Assembly (NCBI GenBank): GCA_964527565.1
Contig: CAZGOY010000017.1
Span: 1-63,175 of the forward strand
DNA length: 63,175 nucleotides
Source of the DNA: JAGXQV01 sp964527565
GTDB lineage: Bacteria > Pseudomonadota > Gammaproteobacteria > Burkholderiales > Sulfuricellaceae
Direction of reading: 5' to 3'
How positions within the stretch are numbered: the first letter of the stretch is position 1; the number at the start of each line of letters is the position of its first letter. Under the pieces are notes generated by a model. That model was not told where the DNA came from. It was given only the letters and a program-made list of their open reading frames with translations, and did no database searches. Shown in pieces: positions 42,529 to 51,148 of this stretch. A program made the position numbers and the translations under genes.

Positions 42529-43191
42529 CTATTCTTCCTTCAGTTTTTCCATGTGTTTCAAATCGAGGCTGTCGAAGGTCTCGCGGATCTGGAAGAAGAA
42601 AATCCCCAGGATCACCATGCCGATCAGCACGTCCAGCGCGATGCCCAGTTCCACCACCATCGGCATGCCGTAAGTAGCGCTGATGGCGGCGAAGAACAGG
42701 CCGTTTTCCATCGCCAGGAAGCCGATCACCTGCGGCACCGCCTTGCTGCGCGTAATCATCATCAGGAACGACAGCAGCACGCAGGCCATGGCGATGCCCA
42801 GCGTGCTCTTGGCGATGGTGCCGGACAACTGCGAAATCGGCGCCGCCAGGTTAAAGGCGAAGATCACCAGGACGATGCCCACCAGCATGGTGGTGGGGAT
42901 GTTGATGAGCGTTTCCACGTCCCATTTGACGTTCAGTTTGCGGATCAGGCGGTGCAGGATCCACGGCAGGATGATGACTTTCAACACCAGAGTCAGCGCC
43001 GCCGAGTAATACAGGTGATGCTGGTGCGAAGACCAGGCCATGATGAGCGTGGAAACCGTGAGCACCGCGCCCTGCCAGGCGAACAGATTGATGAGCGAGA
43101 GCACGCGGCGCTGCGACAACATGCCGAAGGCGATCAAGAGCAGCAGCGCGGCGCACAGGTTGATGAGCTGGCTGGCAAATGGAATGTTCAT
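42529..43191 (-). CDS. HyfE/NuoK-like membrane subunit
   Basis: 220 aa with about six hydrophobic segments, longer than NuoK because the family has extra N-terminal helices. The NuoK-like end has MENGLFFAAISATYGMPMVVELGIALDVLIGMVILGIFFFQI with conserved Glu residues in the membrane, typical of HyfE. It should connect the NuoH-like and antiporter-like subunits. The C-terminus is charged (DSLDLKHMEKLKEE). Starts within 1 bp of the hyfC stop. Confidence 0.88.
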   Translation of the reverse strand: MNIPFASQLINLCAALLLLIAFGMLSQRRVLSLINLFAWQGAVLTVSTLIMAWSSHQHHLYYSAALTLVLKVIILPWILHRLIRKLNVKWDVETLINIPTTMLVGIVLVIFAFNLAAPISQLSGTIAKSTLGIAMACVLLSFLMMITRSKAVPQVIGFLAMENGLFFAAISATYGMPMVVELGIALDVLIGMVILGIFFFQIRETFDSLDLKHMEKLKEE

Positions 43192-43192
43192 G

Positions 43193-44140
43193 TCAGCTCT
43201 CCAGTAGGAAATGGATCAACATGCCGAGCACCGCGAGCAGGAAGGCGGTGCCGAGAAACTCCGGCGCACGGAAGATGCGCAGCTTGGCGGAAAGGGTTTC
43301 CAGCAGCGCCAGCCCGAAGCCGCAAGCCAGCAGCTTGGCCGCCAGGATGACCAGCGCCAGCGGCAGCGCACCCCAATTGCCGGCCTCGGCGATACCCCAC
43401 GGCATGAACAGGGCAATGCCGATGGTGGCGTAGGCAAACAGCTTGATGCTCGATGCCCACTCGATCAGCGCCAGGTGGCGCGCCGAATATTCGAGGATCA
43501 TCGCCTCGTGAATCATGGTCAGTTCGAGATGCGTGGAAGGGTTGTCCACCGGAATGCGCGCGTTTTCAGCCAGCAGCACCATCAGGAACGCCACCCCGGC
43601 GAAGGCCATGCTCGGGTAGAGCACCAGCTCCTTGTGGGCGAAATGCTCGACGATGGTGGTCAGCGAGGTCGAATGGCTGATCAGCGAGGCGGTGAAGAAC
43701 ACCATCAACAGCGCCGGTTCGGCGAGGAAGGACACCAGCATTTCGCGGCGTGCGCCGAGTGTGCCGAAGGAAGTGCCGATGTCCATGGCTGCCAGGGCGA
43801 TGAATATCCGCGCCAAGGCGAAAATTCCCACCAGCGCGATGACGTCCACCGCCGGCGACAGCGGCAGGTCGGTGGCCACCACCGGCACCAGCGCCGCCGC
43901 CAGCCACATGCACACGAACAGCATATAGGGCGTGAAACGGAACAGCACTGATGCATTGTGCGCCAGCACCGCGTCCTTGCTGAACAGTTTGACCAGCCCG
44001 CGGTACGGTTGCAACAGCCCGGCGCCGCTGCGCCCCTGCATCCAGGCGCGGCACTGGTTGACCCAGCCCATCAGGAGCGGCGCCAGCGCCACCACCAGGG
44101 CATCCTGGAATAACTGGAAAAGGAAGGTTGAAATACTCAT
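43193..44140 (-). CDS. HyfC/NuoH-like membrane subunit
   Basis: 315 aa, about eight hydrophobic segments. It shows QGRSGAGLLQPYRGLVKLFSKDAV, FGTLGARREMLVSFLAEPALLMVF and ENARIPVDNPSTHLELTMIHEAMILEYSARHLALIEW, the conserved loops with which NuoH-like subunits couple the Fe-S arm to the membrane arm. The loop Glu residues are intact. It overlaps the hyfB stop by 4 bp. Confidence 0.92.
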   Translation of the reverse strand: MSISTFLFQLFQDALVVALAPLLMGWVNQCRAWMQGRSGAGLLQPYRGLVKLFSKDAVLAHNASVLFRFTPYMLFVCMWLAAALVPVVATDLPLSPAVDVIALVGIFALARIFIALAAMDIGTSFGTLGARREMLVSFLAEPALLMVFFTASLISHSTSLTTIVEHFAHKELVLYPSMAFAGVAFLMVLLAENARIPVDNPSTHLELTMIHEAMILEYSARHLALIEWASSIKLFAYATIGIALFMPWGIAEAGNWGALPLALVILAAKLLACGFGLALLETLSAKLRIFRAPEFLGTAFLLAVLGMLIHFLLES

Positions 44141-46155
44141 CGGATGAACGCCAACAATGCCAGCAAAGTCAGAAAGCTATACAGCAAATAAACGTGGATG
44201 CGGCCATGCTGCAATTTGCCGAACAGCCCGGAAACCCACTCGGTGAGGCGCGCCAGCGGCAGGTAGAGTTTTTCCCACAGCAGGTCGCGCGTCTCGCCGC
44301 GATAGCGCGGCGCTTTGTCGAAGGGGCTGGGCACTTCGCGCACGATGCCGAAGAAGAATTCGAAAATCTGGCGGATCGGCTGGCCGAAACCTTCGGCGCT
44401 GTCCTGCATGCGCGCGGTCTGCTCGGGGTAACCGCAATCCCACGCATCGCTGCGCCGCACCCGCCCGTGGTAGAGCTTGCGCACCGCCACGAAGGTAAAG
44501 GCCAGGCCGATCAGGATGATGCCGAAGAGGATCACCGGGCTGAAGCTGGCGCGCTCTTCCGCCACCGGGGTCAGCCACAACAGGCCGGATTTGGCGGCGC
44601 TGGTGCCCAGTTCGGCGTGCACCAGCATCTGCGTCACGTTGTCGATCTGCAAGATCACCAGCACCGGCAGCAGCCCCAGCAGCAGACAGCCTGCCGCCAG
44701 CCAGCCCATGCCGAGACGCTCCCACAATCCGGCGTCATGGGCATCCTTGAGACCCTCGTCGCGCGGCTGGCCGAGGAAGATCACGCCGTAGAACTTGACC
44801 ATGGCGTAGGCGGCCAGCGCCGCCGCCAGCGCCAATGCGGCGGCGGCCACCGGCACCATCATGTTGAGGTAGGGATGCGGCAGGCCGGGAGACAGCAGGA
44901 AAGCCTGCAACAGCAGCCATTCCGAAACGAAACCGTTGAGCGGCGGCAAGCCGGAAATCGCCAGCACCCCCACCAGCGTCAGCAGCGCCACCTTCGGCAT
45001 CTGGTGGATCAGGCCGCCCAGCTTGCCGAGATTACGCTCGCCGGTGGCATGCAGCACCGAACCGGCGCCGAGAAACAGCAGTCCCTTGAAGAAAGCGTGG
45101 TTGAGCGTGTGATACAGCGTGGCGGTCAAAGCCACCGCCGCCACCGCATCCTTTTGGTAGCTGTGAAAGACGATGGTCAGGCCGATGCCGGTGACGATAA
45201 TGCCGATGTTTTCAATGGAGGAATAGGCCAGCAGGCGCTTCATGTCGGATTGCACGGTGGCGAACAGCACCCCGAACAGCGCGGTCAGCAGCCCGACGGA
45301 CAGCGCCAGTGCGCCCCACCACCACAACTGCGTGCCGAGCAGGTCGAAGGTGACGCGCAGGATGCCGTAAATCGCGGTCTTCAGCATGATGCCGCTCATC
45401 ATCGCCGACACCGGCGAGGGCGCCGCCGGGTGCGCCTCCGGCAGCCAGGCATGCAGCGGCAGCAAACCGGCCTTGGCACCGAAACCGAACAGCGCCAGCA
45501 GGAAGGTCACACTCGCCCAGAAGGTGCTCAGGTTTGCTTCACGCATGGCTTCGAAGGTGTAGCCACCGGCGTGGCCGCCCTGCATGACACCGAAGGACAT
45601 CAGGATTGAAATCGCCCCGACGTGGGCAATCAGCAGGTAGAGGAAACCGGCGCGGCGGATTTCGGCGGACTCGTGATCGGTGGTCACCAGGAAATACGAC
45701 GACAAGGCCATGGTTTCCCACGCCACCATGAACATGTAGGCGTCGTCCGCCAGGAACACCAGCGCCATGCTGGCGAGAAAGACATGGAATTCAAAGCACA
45801 GCAGGCCGAGTTTGCCGCCTTCCATATTGCGGAAATAGCCCGCCGAATAGAGCGAAATGCCGATGGCCGCAGCGCCGAGCACAAACAGGAAAAACGCCGA
45901 CAGCGCATCGAGGCGCAAGTGGAAAGGCAGATCGGGCAGCCCCAGCGGCAGCACCGCCACATTCGGCGCGCCCTCCAGAGCGGAAAGCGCGGTAACTGCC
46001 AGCACCAGCGCGCCCAGCGCGCCTGCCGGGAAAATCAGCCCGGCAACCTTGTGCGGATGGCGCTGAAAAATCAGCCCGGCGAACGCCAGCGCCAGCCATA
46101 GCACCACCACTCCGCCGACCAGATCGATAGGCAACAATCCTGTTAGTTTTTCCAC
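44137..46155 (-). CDS. HyfB/NuoL-like antiporter-type membrane subunit
   Basis: 672 aa, strongly hydrophobic. The proton-channel motifs are present: MVAWETMALSSYFLVTTDHES with the conserved Glu, LPLHAWLPEAHPAAPSPVSAMMSGIMLKTAIYGILR with Lys, and MKRLLAYSSIENIGIIVTGIGL. The C-terminal extension DCGYPEQTARMQDSAEGFGQPIRQIFEFFFGIVREV is typical of HyfB/HycC-type subunits of hydrogenase complexes, not of respiratory NuoL. It opens the six-subunit set, 75 bp after the SulP gene. Confidence 0.92.
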   Translation of the reverse strand: MEKLTGLLPIDLVGGVVVLWLALAFAGLIFQRHPHKVAGLIFPAGALGALVLAVTALSALEGAPNVAVLPLGLPDLPFHLRLDALSAFFLFVLGAAAIGISLYSAGYFRNMEGGKLGLLCFEFHVFLASMALVFLADDAYMFMVAWETMALSSYFLVTTDHESAEIRRAGFLYLLIAHVGAISILMSFGVMQGGHAGGYTFEAMREANLSTFWASVTFLLALFGFGAKAGLLPLHAWLPEAHPAAPSPVSAMMSGIMLKTAIYGILRVTFDLLGTQLWWWGALALSVGLLTALFGVLFATVQSDMKRLLAYSSIENIGIIVTGIGLTIVFHSYQKDAVAAVALTATLYHTLNHAFFKGLLFLGAGSVLHATGERNLGKLGGLIHQMPKVALLTLVGVLAISGLPPLNGFVSEWLLLQAFLLSPGLPHPYLNMMVPVAAAALALAAALAAYAMVKFYGVIFLGQPRDEGLKDAHDAGLWERLGMGWLAAGCLLLGLLPVLVILQIDNVTQMLVHAELGTSAAKSGLLWLTPVAEERASFSPVILFGIILIGLAFTFVAVRKLYHGRVRRSDAWDCGYPEQTARMQDSAEGFGQPIRQIFEFFFGIVREVPSPFDKAPRYRGETRDLLWEKLYLPLARLTEWVSGLFGKLQHGRIHVYLLYSFLTLLALLAFIR

Positions 46156-46230
46156 TCCCTGCTTTCCTGTTCTGTGTTCTTGTAGCCCGGCAGGCGTATG
46201 TTACGCCCCGCTTGCCCGTTCGTAAAAATA

Positions 46231-47949
46231 TCAGGCGGCCTTCATCAACCGGCACTGCGCATCCGGGTCCGCCGCCAGCACCTCTTCATAGATGGCTTTG
46301 AGCGCCTGGTCCTCGTTGGCGAAAATGTTTTCCTGGCCGATGTAATCGAACAGCCCGGTGTGGCGCATCACATCCAGCACCTGTTTCTTCAACCCGCTGA
46401 AGGAAATCTTGATACCGCCGGAGCGCAGGCGCTGCGCCAGATGGTGGATCACTTCCTCGCCGGAGGCGTCCAGTTCGTTGATGCCGTCGCCAACGATCAG
46501 CAGGTGCCGGGCTTTCGCGCTGCCAGCCACCGCTTCCAGAATCACGTCTTCGAAATAGGGCACGTTGGCGAAATACAGCGAGCCGTCGTAACGGATGGCG
46601 ATGATGTATTCGCTCACCGGCAGGTTGTTCACCTTGGCATCGCGCAGGGTGCCGTCGCGGTAGCGCCCGAGTATCGCCACGCGCGGCGACATGGTGCGGT
46701 AAAGATAAAGAATAATGGCCAGCCCGGCACCGGCCATGATGCCGTTGTCGAGATGCGGAGCGAAGGCCAGGGTGGCGATGAAGGTCACCACAGCGGCAAT
46801 GCCGTCGTGCTTGTGGGCATGCCAAGCGTGCTTGATGGCTTTGAAATTGACCAGACCAGTCACCGCCATCATGATCACTGCCGCCAGCACCGCCTGCGGC
46901 AGATGGTAGAGCAGCGGCGTGAGAAACAGCAGGGTAATCAGCACGATCAGGCCGGCGAATACCGACGACATGCCGGTTTTGGCGCCCGCGCCGAGGCTCA
47001 CCGCCGAACGCGAGAAGGAGCCGCTTACCGGAAACGCCTGGCTGAAACTGCCGACGATGTTGGACAAGCCCTGGCCGACCAGCTCCTGGTTGGGGTCGAT
47101 GCGGTCACGCGTTTTTGCGGCCATGGCCTTGGCGATGGAAATGGCTTCCATGAATCCCACCAGGGAAATCACCAGCGCGCTGGGCAACAGGCTAACGATG
47201 GTTTCCCAGCGCATTTGCGGCATCCCGAGGCTGGGCAGACCGGAGGGCACCGCGCCCACCACCTTGCCGCCCATGTCGGCCTCGAAATTGATCGCCCAGC
47301 TTAATAGCGAAGTGGCGGCCACCGCGATCAGCACGCCCGGCAACCTGGGGCGATATTTTTTCAGCCCCCACATGATGGCGAAGGCAGCCACCCCGATGAT
47401 GAACGTGGGGACATGGGTTTCGCCGATCTGTTGCAGCACGCCCCAGATATCCTGGGCGAAGTGTTCGCTGCGCCCCATCGACACGCCGAACAGCTTGTTG
47501 AGTTGCGATAGGCCGATGATGATGGCGGCAGCATTGGTGAAGCCGACGATCACCGGGTGAGACAGGAAATTTACCACCACACCCAGCTTGAATACCCCCA
47601 GCGCCAGCTGGATCAGCCCGACCAGCAGCGCCAGCAAGATCGCCAGCGCCACGAATTGCGCCGAACCGACCGCCGCCAGCGGCGCCAGCGCCGAAGCGGT
47701 CAGCAGCGAGGCCACCGCCACCGGCCCGGTGGCCAGTTGCGCGGAAGAACCCCACAGTGCCGCGACGATGCCCGGCAGAAAAGCCGCATACAGCCCGTAA
47801 TAGGCCGGCATCCCGGCCAACTGGGCGTAAGCCATGGATTGGGGAATCAGCACCAGCGCGACGGTGATACCGGCGACCAGATCGGTTTTGAGCGTGTTCC
47901 CGCTCATCGGGAACCATTTCAGGAACGGGAGAAACTTCGTGAGGATCAT
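46231..47949 (-). CDS. SulP-family anion transporter with STAS domain
   Basis: 572 aa. The N-terminal two thirds is the SulP membrane domain, opening FLPFLKWFPMSGNTLKTDLVAGITVALVLIPQSMAYAQLAGMPAYYGLYAAFLP and including PVSGSFSRSAVSLGAGAKTGMSSVFAG. A cytoplasmic STAS domain covers about 440-560. Family members carry sulfate, bicarbonate, molybdate or other anions, and the substrate cannot be read from sequence. It is the first gene before the six Ehr subunits, on the same strand, with two palindromes upstream, so it probably heads their operon. Confidence 0.92.
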   Translation of the reverse strand: MILTKFLPFLKWFPMSGNTLKTDLVAGITVALVLIPQSMAYAQLAGMPAYYGLYAAFLPGIVAALWGSSAQLATGPVAVASLLTASALAPLAAVGSAQFVALAILLALLVGLIQLALGVFKLGVVVNFLSHPVIVGFTNAAAIIIGLSQLNKLFGVSMGRSEHFAQDIWGVLQQIGETHVPTFIIGVAAFAIMWGLKKYRPRLPGVLIAVAATSLLSWAINFEADMGGKVVGAVPSGLPSLGMPQMRWETIVSLLPSALVISLVGFMEAISIAKAMAAKTRDRIDPNQELVGQGLSNIVGSFSQAFPVSGSFSRSAVSLGAGAKTGMSSVFAGLIVLITLLFLTPLLYHLPQAVLAAVIMMAVTGLVNFKAIKHAWHAHKHDGIAAVVTFIATLAFAPHLDNGIMAGAGLAIILYLYRTMSPRVAILGRYRDGTLRDAKVNNLPVSEYIIAIRYDGSLYFANVPYFEDVILEAVAGSAKARHLLIVGDGINELDASGEEVIHHLAQRLRSGGIKISFSGLKKQVLDVMRHTGLFDYIGQENIFANEDQALKAIYEEVLAADPDAQCRLMKAA

Positions 47950-48109
47950 GAGTGCTCTGTCAGTGAGTTTGCCGGCGCGAACACCTGCGGTGCCGCTATC
48001 GACAAGGCAATGAGCAGAAAACGTGCCACTCCTGAGGATGCTTTATAACAAGCTGTTTATAAATGAAAGAATAAAACTTGACCCGATCTTGACATTGAGC
48101 GCGCCATAA

Positions 48110-48122
48110 TTGCAATCTGCAA
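48110..48122. promoter_or_regulatory. Palindromic operator-like site 1
   Basis: TTGCA-ATC-TGCAA is a perfect 5-bp inverted repeat with a 3-bp centre, about 160 bp upstream of the SulP start. It has the T-N11-A form often bound by LysR-type regulators. The same half-sites recur at 48200-48212. Confidence 0.5.
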
Positions 48123-48197
48123 CAATCGCGCCCACGCCGCGACCTGGGCCGCCACATTCATTGCCGCATGGCAGGTTGTTACAAATTCCATACGAAT

Positions 48198-48214
48198 GGT
48201 TGCATATTGCAACC
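48198..48214. promoter_or_regulatory. Palindromic operator-like site 2
   Basis: GGTTGCATATTGCAACC is a perfect 7-bp inverted repeat around TAT. Its core, TTGCA-N3-TGCAA, equals that of site 1; the centres are 90 bp apart. No LysR-type gene is in the window, so the binding protein would be encoded elsewhere. Confidence 0.55.
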
Positions 48215-48283
48215 AATGTCTTTTGGTACTTCTAAAAATTCAGCGGGCCTCCCCCTTTGCATTTAAGAGGGATTGGAGGGCCT

Positions 48284-50356
48284 TCAGAAGCGCGGGGCGG
48301 CTTGCCGTGCGAATGTCTCGAAGGCTGCGGCGTCCATCGGTTTGCCGTACCAGTAGCCTTGCAGGAAATCGCAGCCCTGGGCGGCGAGGAATTCACGTTG
48401 GGCGGCGGTTTCCACGCCTTCCGCTACCGTTTTCAGGCCCAGGCTCTTGGCCAGCTGGATGACGGCGATGGCGATGGCAGTGTCGTTGGCGTCGCCGGGG
48501 ATGTCCATGACGAAGGAACGGTCGATCTTCAGCTTGCTGACCGGAAAGCGCTTGAGATAGCTCAGGCTGGAATAGCCGGTGCCGAAATCGTCGATGGCGA
48601 TGCTCAGGCCGTGCTGGTTGAGTTTCTTGAGCTGGAGCACGGCGGCATCGGGGTTGTCCATCACCGAGCTTTCGGTGATTTCCAGCTCCAGCGCGCTGGC
48701 GGGAACGGCAAATTCTTCCAATGCGCCGAGAATGCTGGCGACCAGGCTTTCCTGGCGGAACTGGCGCGGCGAGAGGTTGACCGCCACGCGCAGGGCGGGC
48801 AGCCCGGCCTGTTGCCAGGCGCTGATCCGGCGGCATACTTCGCGCAGTACCCAGGCGCCGATGGGCAGGATCATGCCGTTTTCTTCGGCCAACGGGATGA
48901 ATTGCAGCGGCGGCACCATGCCGCGTTCGGGATGGCGCCAGCGAATCAGCGCCTCTGCGCCCACCAGCAAGCCGCTTTGCATGTCGGCCTGCGGCTGGTA
49001 AAAAATCTCGAACTCCCCGCGTTCCAGCGCTTGGTGCAGGCTGTTTTCCAACAGCAAGCGGTCATTGGTGGACTGGTTCATTTCCGGGCTGAAAAACTGG
49101 AAGTTGTTGCGCCCCATGGATTTGGCGTGATACATGGCGGTATCGGCATTCTTCATCAGCGTGTCGATATCGTCGCCGTCGTGCGGGTAGAGGCTAATGC
49201 CGATGCTGGGCGTGCTGTGCAGCAGATGGCCTTCGATCTGGTAGGGCTGGGAAAGCTGGGCGAGAACTTTTTCCGCCACGTGGGCGGCAATATTGGCGGT
49301 GTCGTGGCCGCTCAAGGCCACCACAAATTCGTCGCCGCCCAGGCGCGCCACCAGGTCGCTGTCGCGCACGCTTTCCTTCAGGCGCCGCGCCACTTCCACC
49401 AGCAACCCGTCGCCGACGTTGTGCCCCAGGGTGTCGTTGATGATCTTGAAACGGTCGAGATCGATGAACATCAGCGCCACTTCCGCTTTTTCCCGGTGTG
49501 CTGCGGCGATGGCCTGTTCCAGGCTGATTTGCAGGTGCAGGCGGTTGGGCAGCCCGGTGAGCGCGTCGTGATGGGCGACATGGCGGATCTTTTCTTCGGT
49601 GGCCTTTTGCTCGCTCAAGTCGGCGAAGCTGGCGATATGAAAGTCGATTTCCCCCCTGGCATTGCGCACCACCGAGATGGTAATCAGCTTGGGATAAATG
49701 CCGCCGTCCTTGCGCCGGTCCCATAGCTCCCCCTGCCAGAAACCGTTTTCCTTGATGCTTCGCCACATGCCCGCATAGTCTTCGCGGGTGGCGCGCCCCG
49801 ACGAGAGGATGCGCGGGTCCTGGCCGCGCACTTCCTCCAGCATGTAGCCGGTCATGCGCGTGAAGGCCGGGTTGGTCTCGACGATGCGGTTGTCCCTGTC
49901 GGTAATCATGATGGCCTCGCCGCTGTGCTCGAAAACGTGGGCGGCCAGGCGCAACTGCGCCTCGGCGCGCTTGCGTTGCAGGATGTTGCGCACGCGCGCC
50001 AGCAGCACCGTGGTCACCACCGGCTTGGTCAGGTAGTCGTCCGCGCCCAGTTCCAGCCCGTCCAACTGGCTTTGCTCGGACGTGTCGGCGCTGATAAAGA
50101 TCACCGGAATGTCGCGCGTATCCGCCTGTTCGCGCAGGCGGCGCAACACCTCGATGCCGCTCATGCCCGGCATCATCACGTCCAGCAGGATGAGCTGCGG
50201 GCGGTCCTCGCGCGCCGCCAGCGCCAGCGCATCCAGGCCGTTGATGGCGGTCTTGATGCGGTAATGCTCCCTGAGCGCCGCGACCAGCACGTGCAGGTTG
50301 GCGGGCATGTCGTCAACCAGCAGGATCAGCGGCTTTTCCGGATTTTTGGCGTTCAT
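48284..50356 (-). CDS. REC-PAS-GGDEF-EAL response regulator
   Basis: 690 aa. A receiver domain (about 9-125) has the phospho-acceptor Asp59 in LILLDVMMPGMSG and the conserved Lys111. A PAS domain lies around 135-255. The diguanylate cyclase domain has an intact GGDEF at 340-344 with an RxxD inhibitory site (331-334) five residues before it. The phosphodiesterase domain has EAL at 468-470 and DDFGTGYSSLSYL, so both activities look possible. It turns over cyclic di-GMP. It follows the kinase genes on the same strand and is the likely output of that cassette. Confidence 0.95.
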   Translation of the reverse strand: MNAKNPEKPLILLVDDMPANLHVLVAALREHYRIKTAINGLDALALAAREDRPQLILLDVMMPGMSGIEVLRRLREQADTRDIPVIFISADTSEQSQLDGLELGADDYLTKPVVTTVLLARVRNILQRKRAEAQLRLAAHVFEHSGEAIMITDRDNRIVETNPAFTRMTGYMLEEVRGQDPRILSSGRATREDYAGMWRSIKENGFWQGELWDRRKDGGIYPKLITISVVRNARGEIDFHIASFADLSEQKATEEKIRHVAHHDALTGLPNRLHLQISLEQAIAAAHREKAEVALMFIDLDRFKIINDTLGHNVGDGLLVEVARRLKESVRDSDLVARLGGDEFVVALSGHDTANIAAHVAEKVLAQLSQPYQIEGHLLHSTPSIGISLYPHDGDDIDTLMKNADTAMYHAKSMGRNNFQFFSPEMNQSTNDRLLLENSLHQALERGEFEIFYQPQADMQSGLLVGAEALIRWRHPERGMVPPLQFIPLAEENGMILPIGAWVLREVCRRISAWQQAGLPALRVAVNLSPRQFRQESLVASILGALEEFAVPASALELEITESSVMDNPDAAVLQLKKLNQHGLSIAIDDFGTGYSSLSYLKRFPVSKLKIDRSFVMDIPGDANDTAIAIAVIQLAKSLGLKTVAEGVETAAQREFLAAQGCDFLQGYWYGKPMDAAAFETFARQAAPRF

Positions 50357-50374
50357 GCCCTTAGACCTTGGTTG

Positions 50375-50563
50375 TCAGCCCACAGACCGGGAGAGGATGC
50401 CGACGCGCTCCGTTGCCTCATGCGCCATGCGTGCCAGCACATCAATGTCATAGCCAGCTTCTGCATTGATCTGGCGCTTGATTTCCCAAAGTTCTGCCAG
50501 AATGGGGTCTGGTGCCCGCATGGATGGGGGGGCAAGGGGTATGGGGGTATCCAGTTTATTCAT
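50375..50563 (-). CDS. Small putative antitoxin of the PIN toxin
   Basis: 62 aa beginning MNKLDTPIPLAPPSMRAPDPILAELWEIKRQINAEAGYDIDVLARMAHEATERV. The ATG overlaps the PIN gene stop (ATGA), a typical toxin-antitoxin arrangement. Small proteins with the pattern ILAELWEIKRQINAE are often found next to PIN toxins. It has no clear DNA-binding motif. It ends 18 bp before the GGDEF-EAL gene start. Confidence 0.75.
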   Translation of the reverse strand: MNKLDTPIPLAPPSMRAPDPILAELWEIKRQINAEAGYDIDVLARMAHEATERVGILSRSVG

Positions 50564-51039
50564 TTCATGATCTCCAGTAATTCTTCTGGGGTCGTCAGCA
50601 AGGCGGGAACTTTGCCACATGCACGAACCGCATCGAGCAATTTCAATTTGGCGTCTGGCCCCACCAAGTGGGCAAAATTCCAGCTTACCAGATAGCGTGC
50701 ACCGACTACCGTGGCCAGCGCGATATGGAGCGCATCCTCGGGTTCGCTTGGCGGCAATGCGCCAGCCTCGATCAGGCGCCGGGCGAAAAGTCTTGCATCG
50801 TTTTCAACAGGCAGCACGTTCAAGCCGCGCAGTGCATCAAGCCTTTGTGCGGCCGCAATCCGGTCACCTCGCGCGGCTTCCTCCACCACCAGTTCGGATA
50901 TGGCCATCGTCCAATGATTTCCGGCAGCTTCCCACCACTCGCGTGTCCAGGTTTGTCGTGCCGCCGTCAGCATATCCCGGCTTGGCCGCGCGGTCAGGTA
51001 GGAGATAACCGAGGTTTCTATATAGATCAGGGGTTTCAT
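50560..51039 (-). CDS. PIN-domain protein (VapC-like toxin)
   Basis: 159 aa. It begins MKPLIYIETSVISYLTARPSRDMLTAARQ, in which Glu stands where many PIN proteins have the first Asp, as is usual in this subfamily. Further acidic residues are in ISELVVEEAARGD, PSEPEDALHIALATVVGARYLVSWNFAHL. A Mg-dependent RNase toxin is likely. The small partner gene overlaps the stop. The pair sits between the hybrid kinase genes and the GGDEF-EAL gene, 109 bp after the kinase stop. Confidence 0.85.
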   Translation of the reverse strand: MKPLIYIETSVISYLTARPSRDMLTAARQTWTREWWEAAGNHWTMAISELVVEEAARGDRIAAAQRLDALRGLNVLPVENDARLFARRLIEAGALPPSEPEDALHIALATVVGARYLVSWNFAHLVGPDAKLKLLDAVRACGKVPALLTTPEELLEIMK

Positions 51040-51148
51040 GCGTCAATGTTTGCGGAAAAATATTTCATTATCCTGTGGGCAGGCATTGCAACAGCATCCC
51101 CGTCACTTTCCTGATTCTTTGCGACAATGCCCGTAAACTATCATGGAA

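Larger units (their letters stand above)
47950..48283. other. Regulatory gap between the SulP operon and the GGDEF-EAL gene
   Basis: 334 bp without a gene. It should contain the promoter of the SulP-Ehr operon; AT-rich -10-like stretches (TTATAA around 48043-48061) lie within about 110 bp of the SulP start. Two palindromes are listed separately. Near 48246-48280 an imperfect GGCCTCCC/GGAGGGCC inverted repeat, read on the - strand and followed by TTTTT, could terminate the incoming GGDEF-EAL transcript. Confidence 0.55.

Noticed and set aside
44128..45609. Long + strand open frame opposite the hyfB-like gene, very rich in Gln and His
   Set aside because: Composition and position show it is the mirror of a hydrophobic membrane protein gene.
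46231..47949. Calling the SulP protein a sulfate permease
   Set aside because: SulP substrates vary (sulfate, bicarbonate, others), and the sequence does not decide.
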